DNA of 64,000 nucleotides from Rhodobacter sp. (GTDB lineage Bacteria; Pseudomonadota; Alphaproteobacteria; Rhodobacterales; Rhodobacteraceae): the NCBI GenBank assembly GCA_027484985.1, contig JAIXRW010000017.1, forward strand, positions 1-64,000, given 5' to 3'. The translations under genes and the position numbers were made by a program. The stretch's first letter is position 1, and every line of letters starts with the position of its first letter. This document shows, piece by piece, positions 18,577 through 26,356 of the stretch. A model generated the notes under the pieces. The model did not search any database and was not told where the DNA came from. It was given only the letters and a program-made list of their open reading frames with translations.

Positions 18577-19809
18577 TTATTCGGCGGTCTCGATGATGCT
18601 GGCGTATTTCTCCTGCACATCGGCCACGGTCATCGACGGGGTTGACCAGAACTCGGTCAACAGGTCGTCCAGCTGGGTGCGGGTATCGGCCGACAGGGTC
18701 ATCGTGCCATCCGGCAGGATGTTGCCGCTGGCCAGGATTTCCAGACCCTGCTTGGTGCAGTCATTCACCGTCGAAAGGTCAACGTCACCCCGGATCGGCA
18801 GCGAACCTTTCTTCGAGTTGAAGGCAACCTGAACCTCTTTCGACACGATCAGGCTGGCCAGACGCTTCTGCGCCGCCGTCACTTCCGGGTCCTCGTTGAC
18901 GGGGAAGTAGAAGGCATCGCCACCGGTCGAGATGATCTTGTTCACACCCAGACCCGGCAGACAGGTGTAATCCTTGCCCGCAACCTGCCCCGCCACGGCG
19001 AATTCGCCCTGCGCCCAGTCACCCATGATCTGCGCGCCGGCCTCGCCGGTGATCACCATGTTGGTGGCCTGGTTCCAGTCCTGCACGGTGGATTTCGCGC
19101 TCAGCTGGCGGGCGATATCGGCCTGTTCGAAGACCTTGGTCATCTCGGGGCTGCGGGCAGCTTCCGCATCCTTGTCGACGTTGATCTTCTTCCACAGGTC
19201 GGGGCCGCCGATGGCGACCGCGATCACGCCGAACGCGCCGTTCGACTGCCAGCTTTGCTGGCCCATGGCAAGCGGGATTTTCCCTGCCTTTTCCAGCGCT
19301 TCGCGGTCGGCAACAAACTCGTCCCAGTTCGCCGGAACCGGCACGCCCGCATCGGCAAAGGCCTTGTTCGACAGCCACATCCACTGCCACGAATGGATGT
19401 TGATCGGCGCGCAATAGACCTTGCCGTCAACGGTGCAGGCATCCAGCAGGCTGATCGGCTTGATGATGTCGCGCCAGCCTTCGGCTTCGGCCACATCGGT
19501 GATGTCCTGCAACAGGCCCGCCGCGATCAGTTCTTCGGCGTCACGGCCGTGGTTCAACTGGGTCGCGCCCATCGGGTCGCCGCCCATGATGCGGCTGATG
19601 ATGATGGGGCGCGCCACGCCGCCCGAACCGGCAATCGCGCCGTCTTTCCATGTGTCGCCCGATGCGTCAAAGGCCTTGGCAAGCTCGCCCACAGCCGCCG
19701 CTTCCCCGCCCGAAGTCCACCAGTGGGTAACTTCCAGCTCTTCGGCATGGGCCATCACAGGCAGTGCGACGCTGGCACAAAGCCAGGCAGCCAGTTTCCA
19801 GTTTTTCAT
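18577..19809 (-). CDS. Sugar ABC transporter substrate-binding protein (GtsA/GlcE type)
   Basis: 410 residues with a signal peptide cleaved after about residue 22 (PVMAHA-EE). The mature N-terminus ELEVTHWWTSGGEAAAV, followed by IAGSGG, MGATQLNHGRDAEELI and INIHSWQWMW, resembles glucose/mannose-type solute-binding proteins of cluster B. It is periplasmic and delivers the sugar to the two permeases. First gene of the operon, with GGGAGGAACC before the ATG. Its promoter overlaps palindromes that suit the divergent LacI regulator. Ligand not provable; the GH2 beta-mannosidase downstream suggests a beta-mannoside or related oligosaccharide. Confidence 0.9.
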   Translation of the reverse strand: MKNWKLAAWLCASVALPVMAHAEELEVTHWWTSGGEAAAVGELAKAFDASGDTWKDGAIAGSGGVARPIIISRIMGGDPMGATQLNHGRDAEELIAAGLLQDITDVAEAEGWRDIIKPISLLDACTVDGKVYCAPINIHSWQWMWLSNKAFADAGVPVPANWDEFVADREALEKAGKIPLAMGQQSWQSNGAFGVIAVAIGGPDLWKKINVDKDAEAARSPEMTKVFEQADIARQLSAKSTVQDWNQATNMVITGEAGAQIMGDWAQGEFAVAGQVAGKDYTCLPGLGVNKIISTGGDAFYFPVNEDPEVTAAQKRLASLIVSKEVQVAFNSKKGSLPIRGDVDLSTVNDCTKQGLEILASGNILPDGTMTLSADTRTQLDDLLTEFWSTPSMTVADVQEKYASIIETAE

Positions 19810-19828
19810 TGGTTCCTCCCGTTTCTAA

Positions 19829-19871
19829 ATCGTTATAGGAAATCCTATATCGTTATAGATTTACCGATCAA
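19829..19871 (-). promoter_or_regulatory. SBP operon promoter with LacI-type operator palindromes
   Basis: Minus-strand reading: TTGATC (19871-19866), 16 nt, TATAGG (19849-19844), a plausible sigma70 promoter about 35 nt before the SBP start. Overlapping it are two palindromes: TATAGGA and TCCTATA around AA (19834-19849) and CTATATCGTTATAG (19845-19858). ATCGTTATAG also occurs twice. The position suits repression by the LacI protein encoded divergently. In the rest of the gap (19872-20153) I see no gene and no further site apart from the lacI ribosome-binding site. Confidence 0.55.
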
Positions 19872-20153
19872 GCAATCATTTCGCTTGTGACAGGGCTTTT
19901 GCGGCGGTCAAATAAGGCCTCTGACGACCGCTCGAAAAGCCCCCCGAACCATGCCGCATCTCTGGTCCGAAGTCCCGCCACCCAAAGCGCAAGCCCTTGC
20001 CGCAGCACACATTCCCGCTACGGTCGCGGCTTGGCCCGCTGCGCACGAATCGCCCCGGCGCAAGGCCGGGGAAATCTCTGTCGCCGCAGGCACGCCATGG
20101 CCGCGCCGCAGATGCAGCACAGCTGCCGCAACGCGGCGGAAAGGACAGCGAGA

Positions 20154-21167
20154 ATGACAGATTCGCCCCTGTCCGACCCCCGCCCCACGCTGAAAACCAT
20201 CGCGGGCGAAACCGGCCTTGCCATCGCCACGGTCAGCCGCGCCCTAAAAGACGCCCCCGATATAGGCGAGGAAACCAAGCGCCGCGTCCGCGAAACCGCC
20301 GCCCGTCTGGGCTATCGGCCCAACCGCGCCGGCGTGCGCCTGCGCACCGGCAAAACCAACGTGATCGCCCTCGTCCTCTCGACCGAGGCCGACATCATGA
20401 ACCACACCTCGCAACTGCTCTATTCCATCGCCCGCACGCTCAAGGGCACGAATTACCACCTTGTCGTCATGCCCTTCTTCCCCGACGAAGACCCGATGAC
20501 CCCGATCCGCTACATCGTCGAAACCGGATCGGCCGATGGCGTCATCATCAACCAGACCCTGCCCGACGATCCGCGCGTGCGCTACATGACCGAACACGCC
20601 TTTCCCTTTGCCACCCATGGCCGCACCGCGATGGGCATCGACCACCCCTATTTCGACTATGACAACGAAGCCTTCGCCCGCGCCGCCGTGCGCGCGCTGC
20701 ATACCCGTGGCCGCAAGCGGCTGCTGATCGTGGCCCCCCCGCGCAGCCACAGCTATGCCCGCCACATGCTGACCGGCTATTCCGAAGAAGCCTCGTCCCT
20801 CGGTCTCACCTTCGAGGTCGCAACCCCCGTCACCTCCGACAGTCCGGGCCCCGAGATCGAAGAGGCCATCGCCACCCGCTTTTCCGCCCCCAACCCGCCC
20901 GATGGCATTGTCTTCGGCTCGACCACCGCCGCCATGGCCGCTGTTGCGGGCGCCGAACGCATGGGCGCCGTGCTGGGCCGCGATTTCGACGGTGTGGGCA
21001 AAGAGGCCATCCCCTTCCTGCGCCGCTTCCGCCGCGACCTGATCGTGATGCACGAAGATGTGGGCCGCGCGGGCGAATTTCTGGCCCGCGCCATCATCGC
21101 CGCCATCGACCGCCAACCGACCGAGGGCGCGCAGCATCTCGACCGGCCCGACATGCCCCCCCTGTGA
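20154..21167 (+). CDS. LacI-family transcriptional regulator
   Basis: 337 residues. N-terminal HTH: TLKTIAGETGLAIATVSRAL (12-31), then the hinge RLGYRPNRAGVRLRTG. A periplasmic-binding-protein-like effector domain follows from about residue 65 (NVIALVLSTE, ADGVIINQTLPDDPRV, the nearly invariant F-D-Y-D-N-E-A-F-A segment). The ATG at 20154 follows AAGGACAGCGAG; the longer open frame upstream is unsupported. It is divergent from the ABC operon and heads a plus-strand operon with an isomerase and a dehydrogenase, so it probably controls both directions in response to the imported sugar. Confidence 0.92.
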   Translation: MTDSPLSDPRPTLKTIAGETGLAIATVSRALKDAPDIGEETKRRVRETAARLGYRPNRAGVRLRTGKTNVIALVLSTEADIMNHTSQLLYSIARTLKGTNYHLVVMPFFPDEDPMTPIRYIVETGSADGVIINQTLPDDPRVRYMTEHAFPFATHGRTAMGIDHPYFDYDNEAFARAAVRALHTRGRKRLLIVAPPRSHSYARHMLTGYSEEASSLGLTFEVATPVTSDSPGPEIEEAIATRFSAPNPPDGIVFGSTTAAMAAVAGAERMGAVLGRDFDGVGKEAIPFLRRFRRDLIVMHEDVGRAGEFLARAIIAAIDRQPTEGAQHLDRPDMPPL

Positions 21168-21179
21168 ACCGGAGACATC

Positions 21180-22235
21180 ATGCAGACGATCAAAGGCCCC
21201 GCCCTGTTCCTTGCCCAGTTCGCAGGCGATGCCGCCCCGTTCAATTCGTGGGACAGCATCACGAAATGGGCCGCCGATTGCGGCTATACCGGCGTGCAGG
21301 TGCCGTCATGGGATGCCCGCCTGTTCGACCTTGAAAAGGCCGCCACGTCAAAAACCTATTGCGACGACTTCAAGGGTCAGGCCGCCGCCCACGGGATCGC
21401 GGTGACCGAACTGTCCACCCACCTGCAAGGCCAGCTTGTCGCCGTGCATCCGGCCTATGACACCGCCTTTGACGGCTTCGCCGCCCCGTCCGTGCGCGGC
21501 AATCCTGCGGCCCGCGCCGAATGGGCGGTGGATCAGGTGAAAAAGGCGCTGACCGCGTCGAAAAACCTTGGCCTGACCGCGCAGGCCACCTTTTCCGGCG
21601 CCCTTGCCTGGCCCTACCTTTACCCCTGGCCGCAGCGCCCCGCAGGGCTGGTGGAAGAGGCGTTTGACGAGCTTGCCCGCCGCTGGACGCCGATATTGAA
21701 CCATGCCGAAGACTGCGGCGTCGATCTGGCCTACGAAATCCACCCCGGCGAAGACCTGCATGACGGCATCAGCTACGAGATGTTTCTGGAACGGGTGGGC
21801 AACCACCCCCGCGCCAACATGCTGTACGATCCCAGCCACTATGTGCTGCAACACCTTGATTACCTTGACCATATCGACATCTACCACGACCGCATCGCCA
21901 TGTTCCATGTCAAGGATGCCGAGTTGAACCCCACGGGGCGGCAGGGGGTTTACGGTGGCTTCCAGTCATGGGTCAACCGCGCCGGCCGCTTCCGCAGCCC
22001 AGGTGACGGGCAGGTCGATTTCACCGGCATCTTCTCGAAACTGACCCAATACGGCTTTTCCGGCTGGGCCGTGGTGGAATGGGAATGTTGCCTGAAACAC
22101 CCCGAAGACGGGGCGCGCGAGGGCGCGGATTTCGTGCGTCGGCACATCATCCGCGTGACCGAAAAAGCCTTTGACGATTTCGCAGGCGCGGGCACCGACC
22201 GCGCCGCGAACCGCCGGATGCTGGGGCTGGACTGA
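21180..22235 (+). CDS. Sugar phosphate isomerase/epimerase
   Basis: 351 residues, a xylose isomerase-like TIM barrel of the longer type. Visible are FNSWDSITKWAADCGYTGVQ, the metal site pieces LAYEIHPGEDLHDG, NMLYDPSHYVLQ and MFHVKDAEL, and the final WAVVEWECCLKHPEDGAREG. Starts 12 nt after the lacI stop and is followed by the element R4 and a dehydrogenase. It is clearly distinct from the 249-residue isomerase at 12506, so the locus holds two isomerase/dehydrogenase pairs. Likely acts on a keto-sugar or sugar acid; substrate unknown. Confidence 0.85.
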   Translation: MQTIKGPALFLAQFAGDAAPFNSWDSITKWAADCGYTGVQVPSWDARLFDLEKAATSKTYCDDFKGQAAAHGIAVTELSTHLQGQLVAVHPAYDTAFDGFAAPSVRGNPAARAEWAVDQVKKALTASKNLGLTAQATFSGALAWPYLYPWPQRPAGLVEEAFDELARRWTPILNHAEDCGVDLAYEIHPGEDLHDGISYEMFLERVGNHPRANMLYDPSHYVLQHLDYLDHIDIYHDRIAMFHVKDAELNPTGRQGVYGGFQSWVNRAGRFRSPGDGQVDFTGIFSKLTQYGFSGWAVVEWECCLKHPEDGAREGADFVRRHIIRVTEKAFDDFAGAGTDRAANRRMLGLD

Positions 22236-22244
22236 ACGGCGGAA

Positions 22245-22290
22245 GCGGGGGCCAGCCCCCGCACCCCCGGGATATTTCAAGGCAGAAAAT
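22245..22290 (+). repeat. 3'-end element R4 (hairpin plus GATATTT core)
   Basis: Eight-bp stem GCGGGGGC and GCCCCCGC, then ACCCCCGG, the core GATATTT (22271-22277) and the tail AAGGCAGAAAATG. It lies between two genes of the same operon. Hairpin and tail are nearly identical to R11, 33 kb away. Confidence 0.65.
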
Positions 22291-22304
22291 GAAGGGAGGG
22301 CAGA

Positions 22305-23480
22305 ATGGCCATCACAGGGGCACATGTGGCGCGGGCACCGCGCATCCGTCTGGGCATGGTGGGCGGCGGGCGCGATGCCTTTATCGGCGCCGTGCACCGC
22401 ATCGCGGCACGGCTGGATGACCAATACGAGCTTGTGGCGGGATGTTTTTCGTCCAGCGCCGAGAAAAGCATGGCATCGGGGGCCGATCTGGGCGTCGATC
22501 CCAAGCGCACCTATGCCAGCTTTGCCGAAATGGCGCGGACCGAGGCGCGCGGGAAAGACGGTATCGAAGCCGTGGCCATCGTGACGCCGAACCACATGCA
22601 TGCCCCCGTGGCGATGGAATTCCTGCGCCGGGGCATCCATGTGATCTGCGACAAGCCGCTGACCGCCACCCTGCCCGAGGCGAAGAAACTGGCGAAAGCC
22701 GCCGAAGCCTCGGGGGTGGTTTTCGCGCTGACGCATAACTATACCGGCTATCCGATGATCCGGCAGGCCGCACAAATGGTGCGCGAAGGGGCCTTGGGCG
22801 AGATCCGGCTTGTGCAGGTGGAATATGCGCAGGACTGGCTGGCCGAACCGATCGAACAATCGGGCCAGAAACAGGCCGACTGGCGCACCGATCCGGCCCG
22901 CACCGGCGCGGGCGGGGCGACGGGCGATATCGGCACCCATGCCTATAACCTTGCCCGTTTTGTCACGGGGTTGCGGCTCGAAAGCCTTGCCGCCGATCTC
23001 CAAAGCTTCGTCCCCGGCCGCCGCGTCGATGACAATGGCAATGTGCTGATGCGCTTTGCAGGCGAGGCACGCGGGATGCTGTGGTGCAGCCAGGTCGCCA
23101 CGGGGCTGGAAAACAACCTCAAACTGCGGGTCTATGGCACCAAGGCCAGCGTGGAATGGTCGCAGGAAGACCCCAATTACCTGTGGGTCGGCCCGCTGAA
23201 CGCGCCGCGCTACCGCCTCACGCGGGGGGGCGCGGGGTCGGGGGCGGATGCCGCCCGTGTCAGCCGCATCCCCCCCGGCCATCCCGAAGGCTATCTGGAG
23301 GGCTTTGCCAATATCTATGCCGAAGCCGCCCGCGCCATCCTTGCCCGCCGCGACGGGGTGGCGCTTGACCCCGCCGTCACCTTCCCCGGCCTTGCCGAGG
23401 GGGTGGAAGGCGTGGCCTTTGTCGATGCCTGCGTGCGGTCGTCAAGGAAGAACGGCGCATGGGTCGCGCTGAACATCTAA
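22305..23480 (+). CDS. Gfo/Idh/MocA-family oxidoreductase
   Basis: 391 residues. Rossmann segment IRLGMVGGGRDAFIGAVHR near the N-terminus, CDKPLTATLPEAKKLA carrying the family lysine (in place of EKP), and the C-terminal domain with GGATGDIGTHAYNLARF, where the His follows the conserved D-I-G-T. This long form resembles inositol/1-carboxy-sugar dehydrogenases. Start ATG at 22305 follows GGGAGGGCAGA. Third gene of the lacI operon; partner of the preceding isomerase. Paralogous to 11372-12502, but the two are not close copies. Confidence 0.87.
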   Translation: MAITGAHVARAPRIRLGMVGGGRDAFIGAVHRIAARLDDQYELVAGCFSSSAEKSMASGADLGVDPKRTYASFAEMARTEARGKDGIEAVAIVTPNHMHAPVAMEFLRRGIHVICDKPLTATLPEAKKLAKAAEASGVVFALTHNYTGYPMIRQAAQMVREGALGEIRLVQVEYAQDWLAEPIEQSGQKQADWRTDPARTGAGGATGDIGTHAYNLARFVTGLRLESLAADLQSFVPGRRVDDNGNVLMRFAGEARGMLWCSQVATGLENNLKLRVYGTKASVEWSQEDPNYLWVGPLNAPRYRLTRGGAGSGADAARVSRIPPGHPEGYLEGFANIYAEAARAILARRDGVALDPAVTFPGLAEGVEGVAFVDACVRSSRKNGAWVALNI

Positions 23481-23488
23481 CCGCAAAG

Positions 23489-23512
23489 GGGTGCGCCGCG
23501 ACAGGCGCACCC
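23489..23512. terminator. Hairpin between convergent genes
   Basis: Perfect 9-bp stem GGGTGCGCC and GGCGCACCC with a GCGACA loop, starting 8 nt after the dehydrogenase stop and touching the trgB stop codon. No T run. It probably ends or stabilises the 3' ends of both convergent messages. Confidence 0.55.
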
Positions 23513-24591
23513 TAGGCCCGCAGCCGCGCCCGTTCCCGCTGCAACCACAGCGCGGTCAGCACCAAGGGCGCGTTGTTCACCTCGCCACCGGCGACCAGCG
23601 CCATCAGCCGCTCAAAATCCAGCAGATGGCCGCGGATATCCTCGGCCTCGCCCTCGACCCCGAACACGCCTGCCGCGCCATCGGGCAGGTCGGCCAGCGC
23701 GACATAGGAATACAGATATTCCGTCACCGCGCCGGGGCTGGGGTAATAGCCCGCCACGAATTCCATCGCGCCCAGCACCAGCCCCGCCTCTTCCACCGCC
23801 TCGCGCCGGGCGGCCTCTTCCGGCGTCTCGCCCGGGTCGATCCGCCCCGCGATCGCCTCGAGCGACCAGCACTCCGCATCCCCCCGCAGGAAGGGGCCCG
23901 CGCGGAACTGTTCCACCAGCAGCACGCGGTCGCGCACAGGGTCATAGGGCAGCACCGTCACCGCATCGGCCATGACAAAGGCGGCACGGGTGACGGTTTC
24001 GCTCATCCCGCCGTCAAAGCGGCGAAAGGCCAGATCGGCCTCTTCCACCGCAAAGAAAGCGCCATAGGGCCGCGCCAGCCGCGCCACGGTGACATCGCCC
24101 GCCGCCTGCGCCCGCCGCACCTGCCTTGCGCCGGTTTGCCCCGCCCGCAGCCGCGATGCCGCCCGCGACAGCGCCGATCCATAGCGCCAACCGCCCGCCC
24201 CGTTGGCGGGCAGGTCCAGCAGTTCGGCCACCGCCAGAACCGCCGCGTCGCCCAACTGCGCCTGCCAACCGGCCAGCGACCACGCCCCCTCGGGCGCGCC
24301 ACCGGCATAAAGCACCGCCGCCACGGCACCGCCTGCGGTTTGCACGGCACAGTGCCGCGCCGTCTGGCCCGACAGCGCGGCGTAACGGTCAAGCCGCGCC
24401 CGCGCATCGGGGGCCAGCCCGTCCAGCAGCAGCCCTTCGGCGCGGCCTTCGTCCCCGACCAGCGTGGCCGCGAAACCCGTGGCGCAGACAGCCCCCGCGA
24501 CAAAGCCGGGCGCGCCCGTCACCGGCCCGCCCAGCACCACGCCGCGCAACCTGTCATCGCGCAGCGTGCCATAGACAAAAACCGCCGTCAC
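23512..24591 (-). CDS. trgB: TrgB-like protein: gamma-glutamylcyclotransferase-like domain fused to Nudix hydrolase
   Basis: 359 residues. N-terminal AIG2/GGCT-like domain (VFVYGTLRDDRLRG, glycine-rich, Arg for substrate). The C-terminal Nudix domain (about 185-340) has AFVMADAVTVLPYD, LLVEQFR and a full Nudix box (GRIDPGETPEEAA followed by REAVEEAGL), as in ADP-ribose/ADP-sugar pyrophosphatases. The GTG start at 24591 overlaps the trgA stop as GTGA. Rhodobacter sphaeroides trgA and trgB raise tellurite resistance when both are present; the mechanism is not known. The assignment rests on the domain order plus the TrgA-like neighbour. Confidence 0.85.
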   Translation of the reverse strand: MTAVFVYGTLRDDRLRGVVLGGPVTGAPGFVAGAVCATGFAATLVGDEGRAEGLLLDGLAPDARARLDRYAALSGQTARHCAVQTAGGAVAAVLYAGGAPEGAWSLAGWQAQLGDAAVLAVAELLDLPANGAGGWRYGSALSRAASRLRAGQTGARQVRRAQAAGDVTVARLARPYGAFFAVEEADLAFRRFDGGMSETVTRAAFVMADAVTVLPYDPVRDRVLLVEQFRAGPFLRGDAECWSLEAIAGRIDPGETPEEAARREAVEEAGLVLGAMEFVAGYYPSPGAVTEYLYSYVALADLPDGAAGVFGVEGEAEDIRGHLLDFERLMALVAGGEVNNAPLVLTALWLQRERARLRA

Positions 24592-25028
24592 GGCCAGCGC
24601 CGCCCGGCGGCTTCCGTCACCCATCCGGCCAGCGCACTGCCGATCCCCATCACCAGCAGGAAATCCCGCACCCCGAGCATCGCGCCAAAATGAAAGACCA
24701 GATCGGCCAGCCCCGCCAGCGCCTCGAACGGGCCGGGATACATGCGAAAGGTCGCGTTCACCAGCATCTGCCACACCGCCGCCACCACCAGCACCAAGGC
24801 CACCATCACAAGGCCGGTCCAGATGCCGGTCCAGAAGGCGCGGCCAAAGCCCTGCCCCGCCTGTGCGCCCGCGATCAGCCAGCCACAGGCCAGACCCGCC
24901 ACAAAGGCACCCTCGGGCACATGGCCCAGCTTGATCGTCGCGGGCAAGGCCTGCCCCAGCACCGAAGCCGCCAGCCAGCCCAGCACCCCAAAGGCAATCG
25001 CCCCGACAAGCTTGGCTGCGGTTGGCAT
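24588..25028 (-). CDS. trgA: TrgA-family membrane protein (tellurite resistance)
   Basis: 146 residues, inner-membrane, with about four hydrophobic segments (LVGAIAFGVLGWLAASVLG, FVAGLACGWLIAGAQ, LVMVALVLVVAAVWQMLV and a last helix). Segments such as MPTAAKLVGAIAFG and GPFEALAGLADLVFHFGAML fit the Rhodobacterales TrgA family. The ATG at 25028 is 10 nt after the cfa stop; its own stop overlaps trgB. Together with trgB it forms the pair linked to tellurite resistance in R. sphaeroides. The biochemical role is unknown. Confidence 0.85.
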   Translation of the reverse strand: MPTAAKLVGAIAFGVLGWLAASVLGQALPATIKLGHVPEGAFVAGLACGWLIAGAQAGQGFGRAFWTGIWTGLVMVALVLVVAAVWQMLVNATFRMYPGPFEALAGLADLVFHFGAMLGVRDFLLVMGIGSALAGWVTEAAGRRWP

Positions 25029-25038
25029 CAGCGCCCCC

Positions 25039-26253
25039 TCATGCCGGTTTCGATACGGTAATCTGCGTCACATCGCAGTTCCCGCCCTCGAAGGCCCCCG
25101 CGCAAGAGGTCAGGTAAAAATTCCACATCCGGCGGAAACGGTCATCGAACCCCATCTTCGACACTTCCTCCCAGCGGGCATTGAACGTGTCATGCCAGCG
25201 CCGCAGCGTCTGGCTGTAGCTCAGCCCGAATTCGACCGACCCCGCCACCCGCAGCCCCGCCCGCTCCACCTCGGCGCGCAGCACCGAAGGCGATGGCAGC
25301 ATCCCGCCCGGAAAGATGTATTTCTGGATGAAATCGACACTGCGGCGATACACCTCCCACCGCTTGTCGGCGATGGTGATGATCTGCAACGTGGCCTTTG
25401 CCCCCGGTTTCAGCCGGTCGCGCAGCGTGTTGAAATAGACGGGCCAGTATTTCTCGCCCACCGCCTCGAACATCTCGATCGACGCGACCCCGTCATAAAG
25501 CCCCCGCTCGTCGCGGTAATCCTGCAATTTGATCGTGACGCGGTCGGACAGCCCCGCCTTTTCCATCCGCTCGACCGCATAGTCGTACTGCGCCTGTGAA
25601 ATCGTCAGCCCCGTCACGCGCAGCCCGCGTTCCTTGGCGGCATATTCCGCGAACCCGCCCCAGCCGCAGCCAATCTCCAGCACATGGTCGCCGGGCTTGG
25701 CGCCCATCTGGTCCACCATGCTGCGGTATTTCTCGGTCTGCGCGGCTTCAAGGCTTTCCTGCCCCGTGCGAAAGACCGCACTGGAATAGGTCATCGTCTC
25801 GTCCAGCCACAGCCGGTAAAAGGCATTGCCCAGATCGTAGTGATAGCTGATGTTCTTTCTGGCCTGCACCTTGCTGTTGGATTGCAGCCAGAAGCGCAGC
25901 TTTTCATAAAACCGCACCAGCCCCATGCCGGGATAGCCGTCATTCACGGGGTCATTCTCGGGCAATTGCACCAGATCCATCAGCGCCTGCAAATCCGGCG
26001 TGGACCACCAGCCATCCAGATAGGCCTCGCAAAAGCCCAGATCGCCCTCGCGGATCAGCCGCGCAAAGCAATCGGGGTTATGCACCACCAGTTCCGCCAC
26101 CGGCCCGGGCTTGGCCCCTTCGGCACGGAACCGCCGCCCGTCAGGCAGCACGAAATCGATCCGCCCGCGGCCCATCTTCCTTGCAATATCGAAAGCCGAT
26201 GCAAAATACCGCGGCAGCGCGGCCTGACCGGCTGTGCTCGTCAAGACGTCCAT
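25039..26253 (-). CDS. cfa: Cyclopropane-fatty-acyl-phospholipid synthase
   Basis: 404 residues. It methylates double bonds of membrane phospholipid acyl chains using S-adenosylmethionine. An N-terminal helical domain (to about 120) ends with NISYHYDLGNAFYRLWLDETMT. The SAM-binding fold follows with HVLEIGCGWGGFAEYAA, then RDERGLYDGVASIEMFEAVG and FIQKYIFPGGMLPS, all standard for the family. The ATG at 26253 has GGGGAGTTG upstream; the TTG before it is less likely. It follows the photolyase gene by 103 nt on the same strand and precedes trgA by 10 nt. In R. sphaeroides cfaA and phrA respond to RpoE/ChrR; I could not see a clear RpoE promoter here. Confidence 0.93.
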   Translation of the reverse strand: MDVLTSTAGQAALPRYFASAFDIARKMGRGRIDFVLPDGRRFRAEGAKPGPVAELVVHNPDCFARLIREGDLGFCEAYLDGWWSTPDLQALMDLVQLPENDPVNDGYPGMGLVRFYEKLRFWLQSNSKVQARKNISYHYDLGNAFYRLWLDETMTYSSAVFRTGQESLEAAQTEKYRSMVDQMGAKPGDHVLEIGCGWGGFAEYAAKERGLRVTGLTISQAQYDYAVERMEKAGLSDRVTIKLQDYRDERGLYDGVASIEMFEAVGEKYWPVYFNTLRDRLKPGAKATLQIITIADKRWEVYRRSVDFIQKYIFPGGMLPSPSVLRAEVERAGLRVAGSVEFGLSYSQTLRRWHDTFNARWEEVSKMGFDDRFRRMWNFYLTSCAGAFEGGNCDVTQITVSKPA

Positions 26254-26356
26254 CAACTCCCCACACTTCTTTTTCTTTTGCGCGAACAGTCACAGATACG
26301 CGACCGGTTCTCAAGAGTTTCGTTCATTCCCACCCGCTTACCCTGCGTCATCCCCG

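Noticed and set aside
19887-20153. N-terminal extension of the LacI frame
   Set aside because: It has no family similarity and lacks a ribosome-binding site, whereas the ATG at 20154 follows AAGGACAGCGAG and gives a normal HTH start.
26257-26356. RpoE or heat-shock promoter before cfa
   Set aside because: GGAATGAAC and CTTG/GTATCT are present but the spacing and bases do not fit the consensus well enough.
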